Shown: positions 1 to 7,034 of the stretch, one piece after another | Layout: each line of letters starts with the position of its first letter | Position numbering within the stretch: position 1 is the first letter of the stretch | DNA from: Bacillota bacterium | Lineage (GTDB): Bacteria > Bacillota > Bacilli > Paenibacillales > NBRC-103111 | Length of the DNA stretch: 64,000 nt | NCBI GenBank assembly: GCA_023393235.1 | Contig: JAEWMH010000164.1 | Location: 55,944-119,943 of the forward strand | Direction: 5' to 3' | Translations under genes and position numbers: made by a program | Notes under the pieces: generated by a model | What the model saw: the letters and a program-made list of their open reading frames with translations, nothing else | The model's database searches: none | Told to the model about the DNA's origin: nothing

Positions 1-722
1 ACCAGGCCGTCGATGCCGCCGATATCGATGAACGCACCGAACGGAGTCAGACGTTGAACGGTGCCGTCCAGTTCTTGTCCAACCTTGATTCCGCCGATGA
101 TTTCCTTCTTGTTGGCTTCAAACTCTTCGTCCAGAACATCCTTCTGGGAGAGGATTACCTTGTTCTTCTCACGGTCGATTTCCTTCACGCGCAGACGCAG
201 GGAACGTCCCTTGTAATCGGAGAAGTCTTCCACGAAATGACGCTCTACCATGGAAGCGGGTACGAAGCCGCGCAGGCCAACGTCTACAACCAGACCGCCC
301 TTCACTACATCGGCAACCTTGGCTTCCAGGATTTCCTTGGATTCCAGCTTTTCTTGCAGCACGTTCCATGCTTTTTCGCTGTCGATGGCGCGTTTGGACA
401 ATTGCAGGGTTTCCTTGGCGTCATTGATGTTAACAACCTTCAGCTCAACTTCGTCGCCCACTTGCACGGCGTCGGAAGCGTTGTCCAGCTGTACGGAGGA
501 CAGATCGCGGAGAGGGATGATGCCGTCATATTTATAGCCGATATCCACGATCGCCTGATCGGCTTCCACTTTCACGATCTTACCCTTGACGATGTCGCCC
601 TTCTTGACAGTCATCACTTGAGTCAAGTCCACTGTATTTTCTGTTGCAGGCACTTCCGCTTCAACAGCGGATGCTTCTGTCGCCCCGTTTTCTGTTTGAT
701 CCATCTTGATTTCTTCAGCCAT
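1..722 (-). CDS. ypfD: S1 RNA-binding domain protein YpfD (30S ribosomal protein S1 homologue), 3' end beyond window
   Basis: The first 240 codons of an S1-repeat protein are visible; the rest lies left of base 1. The start is an ATG at 722 behind a strong AAGGAGGAAT site. After an acidic N-terminal tail of about 35 residues come S1 folds at about 38-107 (VKGKIVKVEADQAIVDIGYK) and 125-190, and a third is entered at the window edge (GTVQRLTPFGAFIDIGG). This is the YpfD pattern of Bacillales, an RNA-binding, ribosome-associated S1 homologue. It follows plsC and cmk in the same direction, as ypfD follows cmk in B. subtilis. The product name is family knowledge; a ribosomal role in this organism is inference. 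Confidence 0.93.
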   Translation of the reverse strand, partial: MAEEIKMDQTENGATEASAVEAEVPATENTVDLTQVMTVKKGDIVKGKIVKVEADQAIVDIGYKYDGIIPLRDLSSVQLDNASDAVQVGDEVELKVVNINDAKETLQLSKRAIDSEKAWNVLQEKLESKEILEAKVADVVKGGLVVDVGLRGFVPASMVERHFVEDFSDYKGRSLRLRVKEIDREKNKVILSQKDVLDEEFEANKKEIIGGIKVGQELDGTVQRLTPFGAFIDIGGIDGL

Positions 723-808
723 TGTCTATTCCTCCTTGTTTAACAACCAAACCCCATATTTATGATGGGTGTAGTATAATTCCAAGATACCATTTCCATT
801 CATTTCAA

Positions 809-1402
809 TCAATTTGAAACCGCATTTTTCTTTGCTTGGGAGAGACTGCGGATGGCTTCCATGATCTTCTCGGTAGCCGCTTCCTGTTGTTCGGAGCTCC
901 CTCCGTCAAATTCCGACAAATCTACAGGTTTGCCGTATGTAACGGTGGTGCGCCGGAACAGCTTGTAGCCTCCCTCAATCCAAGCGGGAACGACTGTCGC
1001 TCCCGAGCGGAGAGCAAGACTGGCGGCTCCCTTCTTCCCCATGCCTCCCGCATTCTTGCGTGAGCCCTCGGGGAAGATAGCAAGCATATGGCCCTCCCGC
1101 AGATGGGTGATGGCCAGCTTGATGGATTCCTTGCTGACCCCGCCACGCTTCACGGGGAAAGCGCCCAGCTCCTTAATGATCCAGCCAAAGCCGGGAACCC
1201 GGAACAGCTCTTCCTTTGCCATAAAATGAATCTGGCGCTCCAGATAACATCCGGCAAAGGGCGGGTCAAAGTTGCTGGTATGGTTGCAGCACAAGATCAC
1301 GGGACCCGCGGCAGGGACATTCTCGGCCCCAATAATCTCCGCGCGGAACAGCACCTTGAACATGCCCCGAAACATAAACCGTATGCTTCGATACAAAACC
1401 AC
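809..1402 (-). CDS. plsC: 1-acyl-sn-glycerol-3-phosphate acyltransferase
   Basis: Membrane phospholipid synthesis enzyme that transfers an acyl chain to the sn-2 position of lysophosphatidate. Family motifs are clear: NHTSNFD (the HX4D catalytic box), GAFPVKRG, FPEGSRK and a late VPAWIEGG segment. I place the start at GTG 1402 (VVLYRSIRFM), seven bases after GGAGG, giving 197 residues; an upstream ATG at 1489 would run over the end of cmk and has no matching ribosome site. It lies between cmk and ypfD in one direction, an arrangement common in Paenibacillus-like genomes, and is probably cotranscribed with cmk. Confidence 0.92.
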   Translation of the reverse strand: MVLYRSIRFMFRGMFKVLFRAEIIGAENVPAAGPVILCCNHTSNFDPPFAGCYLERQIHFMAKEELFRVPGFGWIIKELGAFPVKRGGVSKESIKLAITHLREGHMLAIFPEGSRKNAGGMGKKGAASLALRSGATVVPAWIEGGYKLFRRTTVTYGKPVDLSEFDGGSSEQQEAATEKIMEAIRSLSQAKKNAVSN

Positions 1403-1458
1403 CTTGTTACCTCCACTCCAATTTAGAAGCTGCGGCGAAAAGCAAACCGCACCGGATG

Positions 1459-2133
1459 CTAGTTTCCCCGCAGCTCCTTGGTTCTGCACAGTTCGAGGAC
1501 AGCGTTGACCACTTCGTCCAGGGACATTTCCGTGCTGTCCAGAAGCACCGCATCCTCGGCCTGCCGGAGCGGAGACGCCTTGCGGCCGCGGTCCAGCTGG
1601 TCCCGCCGTTCAATATCCTTCTCCAGGTCATCAAGCGAAATCTCGGACGCGTTCATCTCCAGATACCGCCTCTCCGCCCGTTTACGGGCGCTGGCCGTAA
1701 GGAAAACCTTCACCTCTGCGTCAGGCAGCACACTTGTCCCGATATCCCGGCCATCCATCACGACGCCCTTGGCGGCAGCCATGGATTTCTGCATGCTGAC
1801 CAGCCTCTCCCGGACATCCGGGATCGCCGCTATGTGCGAGACATGAAGATTAATTTCCGTGGAGCGGATACGCTCGGTTACATCCTGCCCGTCCACCAGC
1901 ACAGTCTGACCGGCCAAGCCGGGCAGCAGCTCTATACGGGTGGAAGCGGTCATATCGGCAACGGCGGACAAATCCTCAAGAGGTATGCCATTATGCAGGA
2001 CCTTCCAGGTGATTGCCCGGTACATTGCTCCCGTATCCACATACACATATCCCAGCTCTTTGGCCACCATGCGGGCAACCGTGCTTTTCCCGGCTCCTGC
2101 CGGACCATCCAGCGCAACATTGAATTTCCCCAA
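1459..2133 (-). CDS. cmk: (d)CMP kinase
   Basis: Cytidylate kinase, 224 residues, phosphorylates CMP and dCMP with ATP in the cytosol. The P-loop GPAGAGKST sits at residues 10-18, followed by DTGAMYRA at about 33-40, the MDGRDIGT segment near 157 and the lid RRYLEMNA. The likely start is a TTG at 2133 with a G-rich stretch (GGGGGG) eight bases upstream; no ATG or GTG with a good site is nearby. The gene follows a terminator at 2253-2272 and so probably has its own promoter in the 120 bases upstream, though I see no convincing -35/-10 pair. Order with ypfB, ypfA and ypfD matches B. subtilis. Confidence 0.95.
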   Translation of the reverse strand: MGKFNVALDGPAGAGKSTVARMVAKELGYVYVDTGAMYRAITWKVLHNGIPLEDLSAVADMTASTRIELLPGLAGQTVLVDGQDVTERIRSTEINLHVSHIAAIPDVRERLVSMQKSMAAAKGVVMDGRDIGTSVLPDAEVKVFLTASARKRAERRYLEMNASEISLDDLEKDIERRDQLDRGRKASPLRQAEDAVLLDSTEMSLDEVVNAVLELCRTKELRGN

Positions 2134-2252
2134 AAGCCTCGGCCCCCCAGTAGCGAGGATAAACGCCCGGCGGCGGCCTCATGTCACCGCACGTTTACCC
2201 ATAAATCGGGACGTTCGGCCCATTAGAGCCCGCCCGAGATTTAAAGAAACGC

Positions 2253-2272
2253 AAAAAGCAGGCCGCGCCTGC
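2253..2272 (-). terminator. Rho-independent terminator after ypfB
   Basis: On the - strand GCAGGC-GCG-GCCTGC is followed directly by TTTTTGCG. It lies 48 bases past the ypfB stop and separates ypfA-ypfB from cmk. Confidence 0.7.
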
Positions 2273-2319
2273 GAACGTTGAAAATTATACCATAGAACCT
2301 CTTATTTATGCAAAAGCTG

Positions 2320-2541
2320 CTAAGGTTTTTTTCTCTCTGCCAAGTTTCTCTCCTCCAGAACCGGAAAGGGAGTTCCTTCCAGCCTTTCCACCCGGAGAAG
2401 GGCATGACGGACTGCCGGTATCTGCAGAAGGAGCTGCGACACCAGCAGCAGAGCCGCCAGTACGGCGGCGATAGCAAGCAGCTTTTTCTCCACAGCTGCT
2501 GAGAAGGTTTTGAACAATTCCTCATAGGTCGGTCTTTTCAT
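2320..2541 (-). CDS. ypfB: Small membrane protein of the YpfB (DUF5359) type
   Basis: A 73-residue protein starting MKRPTYEEL at ATG 2541, nine bases after GGAGGT; a longer reading from 2598 has no ribosome site. A single membrane segment covers about residues 23-43 (LLAIAAVLAALLLVSQLLLQ), with a charged tail ending in ERKKP. Position between the PilZ gene ypfA and cmk is where B. subtilis carries ypfB, so the assignment rests on synteny and topology more than on residue identity. Function is unknown. It is probably cotranscribed with ypfA and closed by the hairpin at 2253-2272. Confidence 0.7.
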   Translation of the reverse strand: MKRPTYEELFKTFSAAVEKKLLAIAAVLAALLLVSQLLLQIPAVRHALLRVERLEGTPFPVLEERNLAERKKP

Positions 2542-2627
2542 GCCTGCCGCACCTCCGGCTAGAACGTGTTTGCAACCGCGCTCCAGAATATACGACAAGC
2601 ATTATGTCCAACTCTTGCGGAATTATC

Positions 2628-3281
2628 CTAATTCTTCCGGATTTCCAGCTGGCGCTCGAAGCAAAACCGGATGATTTTCTGCCTGTCCTTATCGGAAATC
2701 TCCGAAAATTGCATCATCACCTGCTGCCGGCCCGATTCCAGCGCTTTAGTGCGGACAATCTCACCCTTAAATGGAATATGCTCCGGCTTCGCGTTCCGTG
2801 ACACCAAGAGCAGCCAGCAGGATAACGCATCCCCCACCTTCACGGGAATATTGCCCTCGCAGATAAAAGAAGCGCCGCCTCCGCCCACATCGTCGGTGAC
2901 ACCCGTGAACCGTACCTGCTCCCCGAGGCTTGCTGCAATATCGAGCTCTGCAGGCACACGGAGAAAGCTCCGCCGCTGGACTTTGGTGATGGATTCCAAA
3001 GCAGGTTTCCGGATCAGCACCGTTCGGAATTCGTTATCCCGGATGCCCAGCACCGTGCTCATGAAAAAATTCTTCATGCCGCCTTCCGTCAGGAAATAGA
3101 TGGACAGCTCGTCACCTTGGAACAGCCGCTTCAGCCGGCCTGTGCGCTCATTCATTGGCACTTCAATTTCCATATAATCTGCGGTTATGTCGGAAATTCT
3201 TGATTTATACTCCTGCATGGATTCATCCTCGTCGATGGAGTTGATCTGGATGTGCAGGACCTGGTTGATTTTGGGGAGCAT
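2628..3281 (-). CDS. ypfA: PilZ-domain flagellar brake protein (YcgR/YpfA family)
   Basis: A 217-residue cytosolic cyclic-di-GMP receptor. The N-terminal YcgR-like domain covers about 1-95 and the PilZ domain about 100-212. The cyclic-di-GMP binding arginines are in RRSFLR at 103-108; the second PilZ motif, usually DxSxxG, appears as DVGGGG at about 131-136, so the serine is replaced by glycine. In B. subtilis the orthologue (YpfA/DgrA) slows flagella when cyclic-di-GMP is high. The start ATG 3281 follows GAGGAGG by nine bases. It sits between ypeB and ypfB as in B. subtilis. Nucleotide binding is inferred from the motif. Confidence 0.88.
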   Translation of the reverse strand: MLPKINQVLHIQINSIDEDESMQEYKSRISDITADYMEIEVPMNERTGRLKRLFQGDELSIYFLTEGGMKNFFMSTVLGIRDNEFRTVLIRKPALESITKVQRRSFLRVPAELDIAASLGEQVRFTGVTDDVGGGGASFICEGNIPVKVGDALSCWLLLVSRNAKPEHIPFKGEIVRTKALESGRQQVMMQFSEISDKDRQKIIRFCFERQLEIRKN

Positions 3282-3464
3282 GAAGGGTTTGCCTCCTCGT
3301 CTATTCCTTGCCCGGTAGTCTACTAGGAATTATAACATTAATGCCGGACAAGACCAGTCCTATTTTTCTGTATGCCCCCGCAGCAAAAAAGCCCCCCCGC
3401 CATATAGGATGGCAGGGAAGCTTACAGATTGATGCTTAAGACTCAGGGCTTGCCCGCAGTCCGG

Positions 3465-4817
3465 TCAGGCCCCTTGCTGGACTTCCTTAAAGGCCTCCAC
3501 CTTCTCTTCCAGTCCGGTTTCGGCGCTAATGTAGATCTTGTAGCTGGAATCATTCATTTTGCCGATAAACTCATAACACAGCACTTCGTCGTCCAGGTCG
3601 TTCTTGATCCAGGCTTGGTTGACGGATTCCACTTTCAGGGAAGGGTTCACGTCCTTCCGGGCCTCCTCCACGGAGATGGCCGGTTTGGGGAAGCTCCTGC
3701 TTTTGTGTTCGTAGATATAATCCCCTGCCTGGAGACCTGTTACCTCCGCATTGTCCAGCGCCACCTTAACGACGATTTTCTCGGGGTACACCACAATGTC
3801 CCCATCCTTCCTGGCAAAGGTAAAGGAAGCCGTGTTGGAATATTCGTCGTAATTCACCGGAAGCATAGAGTCATAACCATGGGCGGTCAAATAGTCTGCA
3901 GCGGCGTCCTGTGCGCCCTTCAGGTCCACATTCCGCTCGCCTACATTACGGGAGGACATGTAATAAATGATGTGCCCGCCCTTTTTGGAGACATCCAACT
4001 GCATATCCTCGCCGGAATACGGGTTTTTGCCTTTTACACTGAAGCTGCTAAATTCCGTTCCGGCCCCGTTCTCCGCAACCTGAAGATCCCCGGTCCCGTT
4101 CGGAAGCTGCAGGAACTGCGCCGCCTTCTGCTTGGCTTCATCCGCATTGATTTCCATCCCGGGCAGCGAATTATAGCTGCGCTTCTGGAAGGTGGACGCC
4201 ATGGATGGGCCCCAATCCAGCTCCTCGTATTCGGACACCTTCTTGTCTACGGTCATAAAGCCGTCCACGATGGTGTTGTCCATCTGCTTCTCCTGGGTGG
4301 CCAAAGCCGTCTCCACATCCATCCACCGGAGATTTTCGGAGAGCACCTTGCCCTGAACCTGCTGGAGCTCACCATTGATCTCGTTGGCGTGGTCATAGAG
4401 AGTTTGCAGCGTCTTTTGCTCTTCCGGGGTCATGGGTTTTTTGGTCAAATCCCGGACAGCAGTCCGGTAGGTGAAATTGGCGATATTCGAAAGAAATTCC
4501 TCGGTTTTGTTAAAAGGCAGCAAGGTCAGCGGCAGCTGGTTAATCTCATTTTGCGCCTGGCTGGTAATCCGCCATACATTGGTCAAGCTTCTCCGGTAAT
4601 AATCGTTGGAGGTGGAATTGGCTGCCATGGTTTTGCCCAGCTCCGTGTGCAGCTGCTCCACATGGTAGGACAAATCATGGAATGCGCGCTGGTACTGGTT
4701 CTCCGCCTTAATCAGCATGGTGTTCTTCTCCTGATTCTCCTGGTAGCCCCAGATGGCCGTCCCGATAAAGGCCAGGGTCATAATCGGGAACAGGATCATG
4801 CTCAATCGTCTGTACAT
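3465..4817 (-). CDS. ypeB: Spore germination protein YpeB
   Basis: Membrane-anchored spore protein, 450 residues from ATG 4817, the same length as B. subtilis YpeB. One membrane segment at about 8-25 (MILFPIMTLAFIGTAIWGY) is followed by an exported helical part and PepSY-like repeats in the C-terminal half (about 265-445), with NADEAKQKAAQF and ISVEEARKD as repeat starts. YpeB is known to hold and protect the cortex-lytic enzyme SleB in the dormant spore. SleB is normally encoded just upstream, but here a terminator and a 52-residue gene occupy that place. The start chosen follows AGGGGAAG; the longer reading to 4970 crosses that terminator. A CATAATC sequence upstream resembles a sigma-G -10, without a good -35. 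Confidence 0.93.
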   Translation of the reverse strand: MYRRLSMILFPIMTLAFIGTAIWGYQENQEKNTMLIKAENQYQRAFHDLSYHVEQLHTELGKTMAANSTSNDYYRRSLTNVWRITSQAQNEINQLPLTLLPFNKTEEFLSNIANFTYRTAVRDLTKKPMTPEEQKTLQTLYDHANEINGELQQVQGKVLSENLRWMDVETALATQEKQMDNTIVDGFMTVDKKVSEYEELDWGPSMASTFQKRSYNSLPGMEINADEAKQKAAQFLQLPNGTGDLQVAENGAGTEFSSFSVKGKNPYSGEDMQLDVSKKGGHIIYYMSSRNVGERNVDLKGAQDAAADYLTAHGYDSMLPVNYDEYSNTASFTFARKDGDIVVYPEKIVVKVALDNAEVTGLQAGDYIYEHKSRSFPKPAISVEEARKDVNPSLKVESVNQAWIKNDLDDEVLCYEFIGKMNDSSYKIYISAETGLEEKVEAFKEVQQGA

Positions 4818-4913
4818 GATGGCATCAGCTTCCCCTTTCGAAAAAATGGTTCGGTTGGTTGTAGGTTGCGTTCCGGACAGCCAGATTATGCACACCGTTC
4901 CATGGGCAGCAAA

Positions 4914-4962
4914 ACAAAAAAGAGACGTTCCTGTACACGCGTCAGCCGCGTAGGACGTCTCT
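4914..4962 (-). terminator. Terminator after the 52-aa zinc-ribbon gene
   Basis: AGAGACGTCCT pairs with AGGAACGTCTCT (one bulged A) on the - strand and is followed by TTTTTTGTTTTG. It lies directly after the stop at 4967, so ypeB needs its own promoter in 4818-4913. Confidence 0.8.
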
Positions 4963-4966
4963 TTTC

Positions 4967-5125
4967 TCAATAATCCTCAACTTCAATGTCAAAATCGTTT
5001 TCGTTACTGCATAAGCATTGCCGGAAACCTGTTTCCAGCTTGCCTTTTTCCCATTTGCCCTTCAGTACGAACTTCTCGCCGCATTGTTTGCAATAGATTC
5101 TCACTTTAGTCCGGCCCCGATCCAT
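4967..5125 (-). CDS. Small zinc-ribbon-like protein, 52 aa
   Basis: A 52-residue reading frame starts at ATG 5125 after AGGAGGCGCT and ends at TGA 4967. The sequence begins MDRGRTKVRIYCKQCGEKF and carries a CKQC pair at about 12-15 and a CLC pair at about 37-39, spaced as in a compact zinc knuckle. The tail is acidic (DFDIEVEDY). It has a good ribosome site and a strong terminator right behind it, so I treat it as real. It stands between prsW and ypeB, the place where B. subtilis carries sleB. I do not recognise a named family; metal binding is inferred from the cysteines. Confidence 0.75.
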   Translation of the reverse strand: MDRGRTKVRIYCKQCGEKFVLKGKWEKGKLETGFRQCLCSNENDFDIEVEDY

Positions 5126-5182
5126 AGCGCCTCCTGCATTCTCCGGATATCGTCCATCACTCTACATCCAGTATGGGCAGGT

Positions 5183-5881
5183 TTAGGAAATTTTAATCTC
5201 CTCTTCCCGGATCACAGCCCGCAGGGGGGAACGGTCATTGGCCCGGTTAATCCGCATCATGCTTTTCCTCCACAGGAACAGCATCAGCGGGATCATCAGC
5301 CACATCCAATAAGGCTTGGCATCCAGGATAATGTAATCGAACACGCCGTGGTAAATGACCGGCAGGCAAAGGGAGTATGCAAGCTCCGAACGTTCAGAAG
5401 TTCCGCCGCGGAACTTGGCTTTGCCCATATGGTACCCCATCATTACCCCGAACAACGCATGGCCGGAAACCGGCAGTAACGCCCGCATTACCAGCGAGGA
5501 TACCGAGGGACTGAACAAAAGCGCGTACATGACATTCTCCATGGTGGCAAAACCCAAGGAAACGGCTGTTGCATATACAATGCCGTCGTACGGCTCATCG
5601 AAGGCCTGATGCTTGTAGATGAGGAAGTACAGGATAAACCACTTCAGGAATTCCTCGAGAAAGGATGAGTATACGAATGAGTACAAAAACGGATTCTCAC
5701 CGAAGCCCAGGACAAAGGCCCGCTGCAGCACCATGGTGGGGAATACCAGCAGCACCCCCATAATGAACATGCGGATGACCGTATGCACCGGCTCCGATTC
5801 GTAGCGGTCCTTCAGATAAAAGTAGGCGAGCAAGGAAAGCCCCGGCGCAATGGCCGCCGCCAAAATAGACAACAGGAACAA
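5183..5881 (-). CDS. prsW: Intramembrane metalloprotease PrsW
   Basis: Polytopic membrane protease, 232 residues. In B. subtilis PrsW makes the first cut in the anti-sigma factor RsiW. Signature residues are present: EEFLK at 76-80, the second glutamate in FATMEN at about 115, and the histidine of SGHALFG at about 141, inside a run of membrane helices. The start is a TTG at 5881 behind AAGGGGGG; the adjacent gene order prsW, (sleB), ypeB is that of Bacillales. Whether an RsiW-like substrate exists here cannot be seen from this window. Confidence 0.9.
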   Translation of the reverse strand: MFLLSILAAAIAPGLSLLAYFYLKDRYESEPVHTVIRMFIMGVLLVFPTMVLQRAFVLGFGENPFLYSFVYSSFLEEFLKWFILYFLIYKHQAFDEPYDGIVYATAVSLGFATMENVMYALLFSPSVSSLVMRALLPVSGHALFGVMMGYHMGKAKFRGGTSERSELAYSLCLPVIYHGVFDYIILDAKPYWMWLMIPLMLFLWRKSMMRINRANDRSPLRAVIREEEIKIS

Positions 5882-5991
5882 GCAAACGTCCCCCCTTCAA
5901 AGCAACCAGGTCCAGGCCTTAGCCAAAAACAACATGACTATATTCTATCACAACTCGAGCCCTGCCGGGTCTGGTAATTACGGATAGAAAC

Positions 5992-6031
5992 AAAAAAATG
6001 CACCCTCACCCACCGTTGTGTTGAGGATGCA
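5992..6031 (-). terminator. Terminator after mecA
   Basis: On the - strand TGCATCCTCAAC and GTGAGGGTGCA form an arm with one mismatch, followed by TTTTTTTG, 36 bases past the mecA stop. Confidence 0.7.
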
Positions 6032-6066
6032 AAAGGCCGGGCAACGTTCAGCGCGCCTTCTATGCA

Positions 6067-6669
6067 TTATTGAAAATGGCTGCACAACACTTGAACCGCG
6101 TTCTCGGCAATGACGGTTTTGCCGTATTCCTCCAGCACTGCCTGTGTGACCGAGGTCGCTTCCCCGTATTCGGACATGACTGCGATTAAGGCCTGGTAAC
6201 GGCTGTCCTTCTCATCCCAATCGGAAGGCTCCACCTGAAGAATATACCGGTTCTTATAAGAGAACAGCTTGCCGCCTTCAGGCAGCATAGGAAGAACTAC
6301 CTTCGCCATCCGGAGCAAATCCTCGAAATCGGAGAAGGCGTAGGATATCAGCTCGCTCTCCTCCAGCGTTACTTCCATCTCATATATATCTTCCTCTTCA
6401 TCCGCGGAATCAGAAGAGGGACTATTCATCTTGCCTCTGGTCACGATGACCACCATGCCTTGGGCGGGCAGCGCGAACACTTCAACCGCCAGCGGACCGG
6501 AAGCATCGAAGCCTAATTCGGAATAGGCCTGCTCCATCATCTCGCTGAACAGCTCGTGGACTTTGGGAATCTCCCGCCACATGTCCTCCTTTTGGATCCC
6601 GCGCTCCGTCAAGTCGTCGAAAGTGAGGAAAATCCTTATCTTATCGGTACTCAAACGTTCAATTTTCAT
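6067..6669 (-). CDS. mecA: Adaptor protein MecA
   Basis: Adaptor that delivers substrates to the ClpC unfoldase; in B. subtilis it targets ComK and other regulators. The protein is 200 residues from ATG 6669 (MKIERLSTDKIRIFLTFDD), placed after AAGGAGGG. The N-terminal substrate-binding part (about 1-80) has the typical DLTERGI start, an acidic linker SADEEEDIYE follows near 120, and the C-terminal ClpC-binding domain (about 125-200) has EFEDLLRMAK-like sequence. The longer frame to 6792 adds 41 residues without a ribosome site. It is a single-gene unit with a promoter near 6850 and a terminator at 5992-6031. Confidence 0.93.
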   Translation of the reverse strand: MKIERLSTDKIRIFLTFDDLTERGIQKEDMWREIPKVHELFSEMMEQAYSELGFDASGPLAVEVFALPAQGMVVIVTRGKMNSPSSDSADEEEDIYEMEVTLEESELISYAFSDFEDLLRMAKVVLPMLPEGGKLFSYKNRYILQVEPSDWDEKDSRYQALIAVMSEYGEATSVTQAVLEEYGKTVIAENAVQVLCSHFQ

Positions 6670-6847
6670 TACAGGACCCTCCTTTTTGGCCAGCTCGGAA
6701 CCAAAAGCATACCATAGTAATAGTTTATGAAGGTAATGCACAAAAAGTGTACAAAAATTACCTCGCTTGTCCCCGCTGCTGCTTAGAGACAAGCTGCCTG
6801 GCCGCCTTCGACAGAATCGCTAAAGTTCCGACGAGCCAGCTGCTATT

Positions 6848-6855
6848 ATTATAGC
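6848..6855 (-). promoter_or_regulatory. Extended -10 sigma-A promoter of mecA
   Basis: On the - strand TGC-TATAAT forms an extended -10 box; -35 resemblance is weak (GCATTC, 16 bases away). The leader to the mecA start is about 170 bases and holds a small CTTGTC/GACAAG arm near 6769-6796. The rest of the gene-free stretch 6670-7034 holds only the terminator of the following large gene. Confidence 0.55.
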
Positions 6856-6977
6856 ATGTTACCACTATCGAATGCGAATTGCACCGGAAAAATTGTGTAT
6901 AACCAAGTACAGTTTTTACGGGAAAGAGAGGGAAAGGTTTCATGCGGCCGGGCACGGCACATGTGTAAATATATGCC

Positions 6978-7010
6978 AAAAAGCCGGAGGCATTTAAGCG
7001 TTCCTCCGGC
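6978..7010 (-). terminator. Terminator after the 2710-aa secreted protein
   Basis: GCCGGAGG and CCTCCGGC form an eight-pair arm with a 12-base loop, followed on the - strand by TTTTT; 25 bases past the stop at 7035. Confidence 0.85.
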
Positions 7011-7034
7011 CTTTTGCTGTTTTAGCTAATCGTG

